From assembly GCF_026151205.1 (NCBI RefSeq), contig NC_087073.1, positions 6,221,001 to 6,285,000 of the forward strand: a stretch of DNA of 64,000 nucleotides. The letters run 5' to 3'. Both the position numbers and the translations under genes were made by a program. Of this stretch, positions 22,151 through 33,900 are shown piece after piece; positions within the stretch are counted from its first letter, which is position 1; each line of letters starts with the position of its first letter. The DNA comes from Bolinopsis microptera. Lineage: Eukaryota > Ctenophora > Tentaculata > Lobata > Bolinopsidae. Below the pieces are notes generated by a model. The model saw nothing but the letters and a program-made list of their open reading frames with translations. It searched no databases and had not been told where the DNA came from.

Positions 22151-22674
22151 TTCTACTTATATTATACTATTATAGTTTAAATATACAAGTTATGAACATA
22201 CGTATCGCTAAAACCTTAGGCTTAAAATGATACATATTGCTTGCCGAGTTGAGAGTAAAACAACTGCCCTCACGCCGAAAATCCAATATTATAATCTACC
22301 TCGCAACTTCACAATTTAGAGATTAGACGGAAATAACCATATTTATAACAGGGCATCATGGTCATTTCGCAGACCCCATTCTTACGCTGTTATTTTTAAT
22401 CAAATCAAGCAAACGTCAGAAAGTCTAGATTCTAATATGATTACTATTATACTAATCATATTAGATTCTAGATTTTATTCATTTATAATAAACTAGAAAG
22501 CCCGTGGTCACAGGGAGGAAGCTAAAATTATTCTTTGATAGTCTGTTTTTATCGCATCAAAAAGTGTCCGTCACAACCGAAAATACAGCCGATTAAAATG
22601 TAGCTCGCACTGAAAACAACGTTATTACCACAATGACAAAGTCGATCAAAATAATAATATCGCTCGCAAATCTT
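22151..22674. other. Intergenic DNA
   Basis: AT-rich. Contains a local palindromic stretch near 22,425-22,475 (TAGATTCTAATATGATTA facing TAATCATATTAGATTCTA). No gene recognised. Confidence 0.5.
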
Positions 22675-22845
22675 TGCACGTGCATGTGCGCCTTCAACAC
22701 CATTACCATGGTAACTATGCCACTTTTTATTTTTCATCCAATTTGCACGTGGGCGGTCGTACAGACGACAAGTTAAAACAATCATTGCACGTGCACGTGC
22801 GTGTAACAACCCTCGTTACCATGGTTACTATGCAAATAGTTAGAG
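22675..22845 (+). repeat. Two-unit repeat with CACGTG and CCATGG palindromes
   Basis: Two units about 115-130 bp apart each contain GCACGTGCAYGTGCG followed by a palindromic TTACCATGGTWACTATGC. Between them lies ATTTGCACGTGGGCGGTCGT, which recurs at about 23,845 in the same direction beyond the foldback element. The palindromes resemble E-box and X-box (RFX) cores, but in repetitive DNA this need not mean regulation. Confidence 0.6.
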
Positions 22846-23815
22846 CAAGAGTTGATTTTTCTGTGAACAAATTCGTAACAAAGGTTTGTCTACAGGAATG
22901 TGTTGTCCATAGTCCCAGGAACCACCAAACGCCCCACCCCTAATATTAGTTATTCGGCTCCCGAAGGTCTTGAGATCTCCATAGGGGGTGCAAAATGACC
23001 GCAATGGCCACATTATGGCAGGCGAATGATAGTTTCAGAACGATTGGGGCTTTAGTTTTCCAGTTAACAGTCTGAATCACCTTGACGACGGCTGGAAATT
23101 GGCTCCTGGTGGCACTTACGAACCAGTTGCAACAAAAGCTATAATTGCTCCAGAGTCTATTTTGAACCTTATATGTTGTAGTACTGTTCTGTCGATGTGG
23201 AACAGGCCTGTTTGACTTTCAGATGTTCATGTAGGAAATATGGCTTCAATTGTTTGCCAGCTTGTGGACGATGCCATGGTATGAACTGCACAAACATTAG
23301 ACATGATGAACCTGAAGAACAAGCGAATTTTGATTAATATTAACTGTGTATTAATAATTGTCATGGTATTTACTGAGAATACACATTTTAGATTAACTGT
23401 ATTTGTTATTTGTAGATGAGTTTTGAAATAGATTTGAAATAAGCGTTAAAAATAATTTGGTGTATTTTTTTTTGAAATTTCAATAAAATTGAGAAAAATT
23501 GAGAAAAACTCCATTTATTTCGAAAAATAAAGCCCCAATCGTTCTGAAACTATCATTCGCCTGCCATAATGTGGCCATTGCGGTCATTTTGCACTCCCTA
23601 TGGAGATCTCAAGACCTTCGGGAGCCGAATAACCAATATTATTATTAGGGGTGGGGCGTATGGGTTCCTGGAGAAAAATGACTATAAAAATTTTTGCCCA
23701 AAAGTTTCAGCTGGACGGTTTTTTGTGGTTCCTGGGACTATGGACAACACATTCCTGTAGACAAACCTTAGTTACGAATTTGTTCACAGATTGACCCATA
23801 AACAGCAATTCTTGC
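22846..23815. mobile_element. Foldback element with long inverted arms
   Basis: The left arm (about 22,860-23,055) runs CTGTGAACAAATTCGTAAC, GGAATGTGTTGTCCATAGTC, TTCGGCTCCCGAAGGTCTTG, and TGGCAGGCGAATGATAGTTT. The right arm (about 23,530-23,800) contains all of these in reverse complement, but with roughly 65 bp of extra sequence near 23,665-23,730. The core is AT-rich and non-coding. A short relic of the same termini lies at 1494-1543, so it is a dispersed family. An RNA copy would form a hairpin of nearly 200 bp. Confidence 0.75.
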
Positions 23816-26800
23816 CTTAACTAAAATTCCTATTTCTCGTCTAATTTGCACGTGGGCGGTCGTACATAAAGAATTCTCTGAATTATAAGTAAGATGGTGA
23901 CAACTGACAGCATAGTGAACGGGTGTCTTAAAAGCAAGTACTACATGGGGCTTTTAGCGACGCTACACGAAACGAATGACAAATACCTTTCATTTACACC
24001 ATTGAGTTACTTTATCGTTAGTCACCACTACCAGGTTGAGAGATCTTGAGCGTGATTGGTGAATTCACTAACACTCCAGGTTATTCAATAACATTGTTAT
24101 AGCGTTACATATTATTCTCAAGAATCGGTGTGAACTGCAATCAAAAGCTTTATGGGCGCTGAAAATTATACATATGTCTCATGATAGAGTTAATAAACTG
24201 ACATGACGTGCCCCGCATTTATTTCTATAAAGCTTGCATAATCATTGATAATAAGTAGAATAATAGGAAAGATCGACACGGTAAGTTATTTAACTTACTA
24301 ATATCGGACCTTAATTCTAAAGATTTAATCTTATGACATATCTAGGAACATTTCAAACTTACCAATTTTGCCATGAAAAGAAGAAAGCTATTACTATTGC
24401 GAATTATTGGTTTAATTGGCAAGATTAATTTGTATTTAGTATACTACCTCAATGTTAGAACAGAATAACTTTATTATGTATAATATTATTTGTAGTTAAA
24501 TAAAGGGAGTGATTATGTGGCTCTCTAAATAAATAATATATTCTAACATTTATTGTACGTTAAAATATTCCCAACAATCCATTGTCTGGACTCTGGATTG
24601 GGCTGACTTGATTTAGGTCCTATACCAATAAACTCTGTTTTTTCATCATTCATTTTTAGGAATTTAACTGTCATTCATTCTTTTATCTCTAGAAACAACT
24701 TTTCACAGCTGGTAAATCAGGATTGGGACTGTGAACATCATAAGCACAGTACAGAGCGGCAAAACAACAAAACGAGAAATACTGTTAGAAAAGATAGAGA
24801 GGAAGCCTTGGAGGGCTTAGCTATGGCTGTAGATAGTAGATACTAATGATGCCAGAGGCAACATGTGTCATGTAAGTGCGGTAATATTTTGCAAATAGTG
24901 CGATTTCGCACCTGACTGAAACTTTTTTATGTGCGGCAAATTTGGAGAAAAAAGTACCGCAATTGAGCTGAACAATTCGCCAAATTTTCAGCTTATTGTT
25001 TCATTGAATTAACTCAAACGTAACGTCTTACACTGAGTTTTCAGAAAATTCAAAATTTGCTAACCTAAAACTATTCTCATAGAGTCATAGAGGGTTAGTT
25101 GAGCTGGCAACAATTGAAAAGTAGAGTATTCAATATTATGACTACATAATTTTACAACATAAGATTCCAAAATATTGTGTATATAAGCGGCTAACATGAC
25201 TTAATTTCCGTGACTTCAGTGACTCAATTCAATTTCATGTGTTTGAACTCATTACAGTCAGCAGTGTTCAAGACAAGGGTAACACTGTTTGATGTAGAGG
25301 CAGTTACTTTGTACTTTTGTATCTGCGACTACCTAAGTAGAGAGATCCTTGTTGTTGGTTAAAGAGGACTCTATTATATAATATAGATCTAACTAAAGTT
25401 ACCTAATCTCAAGAGGGTGTTTTACAGTGATATCGTCACGTTTTGCTTTTGAATAGTGAATAGGCCTGATAACATGGATAAGATGAGGTGGAAAATATCC
25501 ACTGATTGAGTCGATATTGATAATAGTGTGAAAAGGGGGGAAAATGACTCATTTATCGATTTAGACATCAAAAGATTTAACTTAAAACGTGACAAGCACC
25601 AATATGAGGTATTAAGCTTATACTACCAGGACGAGATCTCAAACTTCATGCTCAGAACATCATAACTCTTAACAATCAATAAAATCATAACATCAATATT
25701 TGTTATCAACTAATAATATCAGCAGCAGCATGGCATAAAGCTGATAACGATACCCTAAGAGGAAACTGTTACGCTCACAAAATTAAAGAGAACGTTTGGC
25801 AAGTTAAGCTGTGCGAATGTTACCGTTACCATAGCAACGAACTACATCAACAACGTTAGAAGGAAGTGTGTGCGGACATGATATGATTAATGAGCTATCA
25901 ATAGTAAAACTACCTCCATCAGTAGGCCGTGTTATTACCTTTTGTGTGGCTGCGCCGATAAAGGCCATTAATCGTCGAGAAATTACCTGATTTTGTAATG
26001 AATTTATAGTCCCAATCGGCACAGATAGAGCTTTATTCATGAATTGAACTTTTTTTGTACAATCGAGCACGCGTATTTATCATCTTAAACGAGCAAAACA
26101 ATTGCTGGTGTTAAAAATGATATTACACAAACGATCGAAGTTGAATTTATATAAAACAAAACTACCATAAAACGTTCTGGAGTGGCCGACATAGCTGACT
26201 TACTGAATGACTTACTGACATTAACATACTAAACGTTCATTTACTTTTTGAACACCAAAAAAGGTCAAGAAAATAACTGTTGCATGACATGGGTAAAACA
26301 TTCTGGAGACGTTGTAACGTGACAATCAAGTAATATATGAACTAGAAGTGACACTTCTTGGCGTACAGTTCTTCTTTTTCTTATAATATGTTCAACACAA
26401 GTACAATTATTCAAATGATAAAGTGACATGTTTTATACTAACGTACGCACAATAATCACAACTACTAACTCAACCTGGAGGAATCGGAAACCTTACTCCT
26501 GATTAATTCTCTTAAGAATATAACTGGTCATACGTGAGATCACATCAGAGCGATCAGGTATTATTATTCGAATTTAAAGATAACAAGAAGCGATTGAGAT
26601 AGAATAATAGATATTATATAATAAAATGTTATTATGTCGAATGGGAAGGGCCGATCAATAATGATCAGCGACCAAAGTATTTCATTAATAATGATATTAT
26701 AGCCACCATAGATGACTACGATCATGGGGACAGGAGAGGTGGCGAAACTTGCAAGATTGTTTGAATTTTGTCACGTGATAATGAGTCTGAAATCCGATTG

Positions 26801-27060
26801 GTTGATGCTTTGAGCTGATCGATTAACCGCTCTACGCAACAAAACAAGCTCGTGCCACAACCCAATGATTATCATCATCTACATCAAGTTCGCGAGTTGT
26901 TTAGCGAACAGTAGTACTGAATCAGTACTACTGATCTCAGTCACACGACAGTTAAAAAGGAGCACTAAATTTGCCCCATTTCCCCTCCCCGATGAAACCG
27001 TACCATTTCCATGATAGACTTGTTGCAAAAATACTGATTTAGCTTGAAGTTCATAAAATA
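23816..27060. other. Gene-poor AT-rich interval
   Basis: About 3.2 kb with no recognised protein family. One 78-codon minus-strand frame at 25.8-26.0 kb is listed as doubtful. A perfect inverted repeat, AGTAGTACTGA and its complement, sits at 26,910-26,932. No other structure recognised. Confidence 0.5.
25804..26040 (-). CDS. Doubtful small open reading frame
   Basis: A minus-strand frame of 78 codons from an ATG at 26040. The composition looks protein-like (mixed hydrophobic and polar, contains RPTDGGSFTID and SCPHTLPSNVVDVV), but I recognise no family. It may be a terminal exon of an unseen gene, a decayed element or chance. There is no signal peptide or transmembrane segment. Confidence 0.2.
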   Translation of the reverse strand: MNKALSVPIGTINSLQNQVISRRLMAFIGAATQKVITRPTDGGSFTIDSSLIISCPHTLPSNVVDVVRCYGNGNIRTA

Positions 27061-27062
27061 TA

Positions 27063-27833
27063 CAGGGTGGGCCGAAAGTCAGTACCCATACGTTGGCCTT
27101 AATAGCTCCGCCGTGTTTTATATTTGAGAGCTGTTGCTTTGCAGATGGCATACTGTACTTACTGGTTCGAGGATTCCGTCGTCAAAATTTGAAAATTCGA
27201 ATATTTTAGACCACGCCCATTCAATATTAAAACACCTATATTGTTTTCTCTGAACATGCTGAACGCCTAATTTTTTCAGAGACGGTAGATTATCAAATGT
27301 TGCATATGAACTGAAAACATGAGGCAAAACGGATTAGAAATGACGAAGTTATCAAGCATTTTCTGTATCTCGTTAACAATATTGACTGGGTGATTATGTG
27401 ACACCGTGACACGACACCTTAATTGGGCACCCTTAACAATTCCCATAATGTTTAACGGGGTAGTTAACGGGGGCACCTTATCACGTGATTAGGTAAACCA
27501 ATCACCTGATCACACGTAATGAATAAACTCGTTATGCTTCATATCTCGGTCATCTGAGAAGCTACAGTTAGTTCTAATTCTTTCAGGACAAACGTAATTC
27601 GAATGGCCAAACACAATTCAATAACATTTAGCTTGATCCGACTATCCAAACTATCAAATAAATGTGAAAATGAACCTCCATTTGAAAAAAATGAACGCGA
27701 ATATTTTTCGAGTTGGCAAATTCCTTGAACCAGTGGTGGTACTAAGTCATACCAGAAAGAAGTATTTAAATTGGGCACTCAGTGACTGAGCTATAAAGGC
27801 CAACGTATGGGTACTGACTTTTGGCCCACCCTG
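27063..27833. mobile_element. TIR transposon (TA target, Tc1/mariner-like ends)
   Basis: The ends are inverted copies of CAGGGTGGGCCGAAAGTCAG continuing into TACCCATACGTTGGCC (left 27063-27103; right 27795-27833), each flanked by TA. Size is 771 bp. Several short minus-strand frames inside resemble no transposase I can name. TA flanks plus CAGGGTGG-type termini fit a non-autonomous Tc1/mariner-like element. It lies about 130 bp beyond the proposed 3' end of the WD-repeat gene. Confidence 0.7.
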
Positions 27834-27964
27834 TATATACAGTAAAACCCCGACTCACCACATACCCCGATACACCGCGGCCATTTCCTTTCCCCCCAAA
27901 TAGGGCTAAACAGTAAACATACATAATTAAACCAAACAAAACCAAACGTTAAACAGTTTACGCT

Positions 27965-30900
27965 TTAAAGCTGCCTCCCCCTCCAGACATCTGCTTCCAT
28001 TTGAAATTGTATTAAAACTTTACCACAAGAATTTAATTTGGGCAAAACTTAAAAGTTAAATTTCTTGTTTTACGGTTGGCTGTAACTATTTACCTAGTAT
28101 AGTTGTGTTCCATGTCTCGTAGCTGTAATTCGGATCAAAGTCGGCGGAGGTCAGGTCATCGTCCATGTCAAACCCAAAATCATCCTCAAAATCATCCTGA
28201 AATATCAGATATATAAGATTACATTGCGATCAGTCATATTTCCAATTATTCAATAATATGATCACTAAATTGTCAACAATAGAAAATTTAACTTTGCACT
28301 TAGGTGCAACAACCAACGCCACCGCAACGCCAACTGTTAATAACGCTATAGGCATTTAAGCATTTAGTTGAGAATTATTCTACATGGTGGCAGTAAAGTG
28401 GTGACATGGTGGCAGCATGGTGATGGTTAAGTGGAAGTAAAGTGGCATCGTTCGTCTTACCGTAGCCTGCATCCATCTTTTTACCACAGATTAACATTGT
28501 TAAAAGGTCATTCAACAAAAATAAGATATAAAATATGTGTTCTACCTCTTCCGTTATTTCAGATATCAAGGATTCCTCTCTCTGCCTCTCTGCTAACACA
28601 GATTGAACGGTAGGTACTGGCGCTATCTCTATCGACTCCAGCTTCCAATGTTCTTCCTGGGACATTTTGCTGGTTTTAACACGTTTAAAATATTCATAAC
28701 AACTTCACTGTAGGGCTCTACATGTTCAATTCGTCAGCTAGGATGGTTTTGTAGAGCCATAAATATACAAATATAGCGACCATATTTTAGTAATATTAAG
28801 TAGAAACCACATAATCTTTAATCTCATTGGATTGCTGTTCAGGTTTGAGCATGCAAGAGAGCCGATTATATTTCTAGTGCATGTATAAACTACAAATCAG
28901 CACTGCATTAACATCAGCACACCTGGCTTATGCAGTTCAACATTGATTAATGTCGTGGATTGTATCAGATTCGTGAATTTAATAAATTTTCTGAATTTCC
29001 AATACATGTGACTACACTTTGACTATAACACTGTGACTACACTGTGACTACATTATGACTACATGTGACTACACTCAATTACCTGTCCGAAAGTTCCAAT
29101 GCACATGCCGTCAGGAGCCCAGAGTTTGAGAGAGCAGTCACTGCTGGCACTCACTATGACAACCCTGTTACCACGGACACACACCTCCACCTCCGTGATG
29201 CATTCCCCGTGCCCCGTCCACTGTCTGTAGATCACTGAGGGGGCAAGTTTTAAGTTACTTTAACAGTGTAGGTACTGGCTTGGAAAATGACCTTTAGTCG
29301 CATCCACGGTTAACATAAAGAACCTGATCATATCCCTTATAAAAACGGGATATTAATAACTTATGTAATTAAATAACTTATGTAATTAATACATAATAAC
29401 TTATGTTATAAGTTAACTAATAAGATAGTTACTACGAGCAGGAACTGACCAGGTTTAAGAAGGGGTTCAGCTTCCTCATCCAGCACAGTGCCATCACAGA
29501 ACCCTTCAATAAGCCAGGTCTTCATTTCTCCGGAGGTGTCGGCCGTCACTAACAGGTGGTTTTCTGGATCAACTGCCATTGTGATGCTGTCAACGTTAGG
29601 GTGCGCTATGAACTCTCCCTGAAGTTGAGATATTTAACGTTAGGGTGCACTATGAACTCTCCCTGAGGTTGAAATATTTAACGTTAGGGTGCGCTATGAT
29701 TATGAACTCTCCCTGAGGTTGAAATATTTAACGTTAGGGTGCGCTATGAACTCTCCCTGAGGTTGAAATTTTATAAGAAATTTTATAAGAGGTCGTACAG
29801 CATGTGTTTTTAATATGTTTTCAACATACCCAAAGTCAAATTTATGGTTGATTTCGGGGAGAACCCCTCGCCCGGTTACACTGTTACAGGTCACTCCATT
29901 TCTTCAAACTAAGTCGCTTGAAATAAATAAAGTTACGACGGAGTTGTTTGAAACTAAATATTATACAATTAATGCCGTAATTACATTGTGACCGATGCAA
30001 GCCTCCCTTGCGGGTTATTAAATAAAAATTTAATACTTTCCAGAGAGCCGAAACCTAAATTTCCGACCAGTGCAAGTGGGCGGTAAGATAGTGCCAAAGA
30101 TATTTAACAAGGGTGATTTAACGAAAAATTTGAATTCATTTGAAACGTAAGTGGTCCGTACCGCTATTTGTAGAACGATTTTAATTACGGCAATTGTTTC
30201 ATTTTAAGAAAGAGTTACAGGAGTACAGAGGAAAATTGTGCATTTAACGATTATAATTTGAATCATTTCAATCGTGCTCACTGCTCAATGGGAATTTCAA
30301 TCAATAATTTTATCTGGCTAGCAAATTAAAAGTTAAAACACCTGGCAGCACACGAATATAAAAGTAAGAAACAATGCCCATAAATCAGTAGCCAGAAAAT
30401 ATCGTTTTTCATCAAGTTGTGCACCAACTAATCTCATCCTTTGATACCATCATGGCCATCAGCCAACTCCTAACCATATTATCAGGTAAACGTAAATTCA
30501 TTATTAAGTCAAATGTTCGCAAAAAACCAATCCAAAATTTAGATTGTATCATGAACCTTTGCTACTGCTTAATTCTGATACTTAATAGTTATTTCAGCGT
30601 TCATTCTTGCTGGATGTCTTCAAGTTAAAGGAACACAGCTGGCCTCTATAAATGAAACACTCTTGAGAAAAGGATTAGAGGCAGGGAGAAAACTAGAAAT
30701 ATATGCTGGAGGGAAGGCATCAGACAAATTGAAAAAGTGTTCACAAAACGATGTGGTCAAAAGAGATTATTTAGGGACTACCGGTGGGAGAACCTCAGGT
30801 TATTGTTCAATAATTGCTTGATTATGTTACAGTTAACCCTGATTTACCGCGGAGTGAAAGGAAACAGGAAAATCGGGGGTTATCGTATTATAATCACTTC

Positions 30901-33900
30901 GTTATAAGCTAGTAATTTTTGAAATTGTTTAATGGATTTATCAATCGAAGCAATCAAATTAATGACTAACAGTAGTTAAAAAATAAATGGCATTTAGCTC
31001 AAAAAAAGAAAAGAATGAATTTAACAGCAACTTCTACTAAACATCATTAATTCTCTTCAGGGTTACGCCGGTTACAGACAGGGTCACAGACAAGGTTACG
31101 GACAGCTAAATGTCACTGCTTCGACACAAGCGAAGAACAAGACCTCAGCAGCTCATACTTAAGCAAAATAAATCTTAAAAAAGGAGTGAATAAATTTGGT
31201 TGCGGGTGGAAAAGGAATGAGGACAAAAGAAAGATTAGCGTGTGCTGTTTCTTCAAGGAAACGTAATGTCAATGATGATTAATATGAACGATTAAATTAT
31301 TTTTTAAATTATTTTAAACTAGTAAAACACTCGAAATAGTCGGACAGAAGAATAGTTTCATGTCTACCCGTCTGTTACGAGAGAGATGTCTATTTAGAGT
31401 GCTTCACTAGTTTGAAATATGATGCTCCCGCTTTTCAGTTGAGCACTTTTCTGAACATCCAAGCAACACTATATTATACAATTTAAACGAAAATTCATGT
31501 GACACTAATGTCAGAGTAATTTGTTCACTCATAATGAAGTTTGGTGTTTTATTTTGTATTCTGTAACCAAGTTGTGATTCGCAAATACCTATTATTTTAA
31601 ATAAGGATCGAGAAATCATACTGATCGTCAGCTTCTTAGAAAATTTTCACCGACGAAATAGTTTCTCCAGAAATTTACGGTACATTCGTGCAGTCTGAAA
31701 CTTAAAGTTGGGAAACTGTAATAGATGTCGAATTTCGGAGAAATTGTGACCAATAGCTCTGAGAAAGAGCGGTTCGCGAATTCTTTTAATCAAATTTTTA
31801 AAAAGTGCACAGTTACATGATGAGGTGATATTTTTTTGCCAATAATTCAAAAAGAATTGAAATACTAGTAACATCTTAAATCCCAAAAACTTCATCTACT
31901 TCACCGCAACATAAAAATAGATTCCATCTGCATCAATTTCTATCGAAGGAATGTTTGGTGGCTATAATAAAACAGCTTGATATATAACAACAGGAAACGT
32001 ATTACCAAGTGAACCCCGACTCACCTCGCAGCTACCACTGTGTAAGTTCCAGAACCGGACCCAACCGTTCTGCCCGCACGTCACCAGAGCTGCCTCTTTC
32101 GGGTTCTCTAGCCTTGTTTCCAGTATCAACATCATTTCAACTGTACTCTGCAAACGGTTAATTATATTACGTCTTTGAAACGAGGAATAATTCAGGGAAA
32201 GCAGCTGCTTAATAAATGCCATGTGATTAGTTCGTGGAAGATTGAAAAGGACACCGAAGACAGCAGCTGCTGGAGTTGATAGAACATGAATATTTAATTA
32301 ACTGTAGAGTACAAACATACCTGTGTTTTCATAGCTTGACTGGAGCGACTCTCTAGTTTCATTATCTTATTCTCACTGTTTGGGTTCCATAGCACTATCT
32401 CTCCATTCGCACTAGCTGTAGCTAAGTGTCCTAGTAATGAGAAGGGTTGATAATAAACGCCATTACAAACTTCAGGGCGGCAGGTAAAAGAAATGCGCTG
32501 AGCTACACTCTAGTCTAAAGGGGACAACAGTTTTCTCAATATACCTACTGTAATAAAGTGGCAAAAGAAAGCCCCTGCGGCCTGCCTCCTCCCTTAAACC
32601 CCTGCTATATACCCTTAAACCCCTGCTTTTACCCCTTAAACCCCTGCCATCCCCCTTAAACCCCTGCCCTTTACCCCTTAAACCCCTGCTTTTACCCCTT
32701 AAACCCCTGCTTTTACCCCTTAAACCCCTGCCCTTTTCCCCTTAAACCCCTGCCCTTTACCCCTTAAACCCCTGCCCTTTACCCCTTAAACCCCTGCTTT
32801 TACCCCTTGAACCCCTGCTTTTACCCCTTAAACCCCTGCCCTTTATTCCTTAAACCCCTGCCTTCCCCCTTAAACAGTTAAACCCCTGCCCGTTACCCTT
32901 TAAACCCCTGCCCTTTACCCCTTAAACCTCCGCTTTTACCCCTTAAACCCCTGCCCTTTACCCCTTAAACCCCTGCCCTTAACCCCTTAAACCCCTGTTT
33001 TTACCCCTTAGGCCTTAAACCCCTGCTTTTACCCCTTAAACCCCTGCCCTTTACCCCTTAAACCATAGTTGGTTCGTGCGCACTTAACGTACTTTTAAAA
33101 CATAACGCACTTAACGTACGAAAAAACGTAAAACGCACTTTTACCTACCCTCGCACGAACCAACTATGCCTTAAACCGCTGCCTTCTCCCTTAAACCCCT
33201 GCCCTTTACCCCTAAAACCCCTGCCCTTTACTTAAGGGGGCAGGGGGGGGTCCTCATGGAAATTTTCTTAAAATCGATTTTTTAGTTGTTTCTAATAGAG
33301 GGGAGTGATGTCTATCAGATGCTTTTAATCCCATAGAAAAATATTGTTCCTAGCCGAAATTATTGCCGGTCAAAGGTCAGCGCTTGTGTGTAATTGTATT
33401 GCGCAAGGGATTTTTGATCGCGCGTCCTGAAAATCGACTCTAAAAATCTATCTTCTCCTACATATTTTGAGCAATCACTCTGAAACTTTTAGGATATGTT
33501 CTAGGGACCATTTAGAAGAAATAAGCCGGATGGAATTCTGAGATAGGCCCTTAAACATTTTTTATTCGATTTTGAAAATCTTGGACCTCGTTTTTTGATG
33601 ATTTTTCGAGGTCCAAGATTTTCAAAATCGAATAAAAATTTTTTAAAGGCCTATCTCAAAATTCCATCCGGCTTATCTCTTCTAAATGGTCCCCAGAACA
33701 TATCCTGAAAGTTATATGTTTTTTGATGATTTTTCGAGGTCCAAGATTTTCAAAATCGAATAAAAATTTTTTAAAGGCCTATCTCAAAATTCCATCCGGC
33801 TTATCTCTTCTAAATGGTCCCCAGAACATATCCTGAAAGTTTCAGAGTGATTGCTCAAAAAATGTAGGAGAAGATAGATTTTTAGACTCGATTTTCAGGG

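Noticed and set aside
32570-33230. Telomere-like or CRISPR-like array
   Set aside because: CCCTTAAACCCC superficially recalls telomere repeats, but the unit is 21 bp, variable and interstitial. There are no unique spacers, so it is not a CRISPR array.
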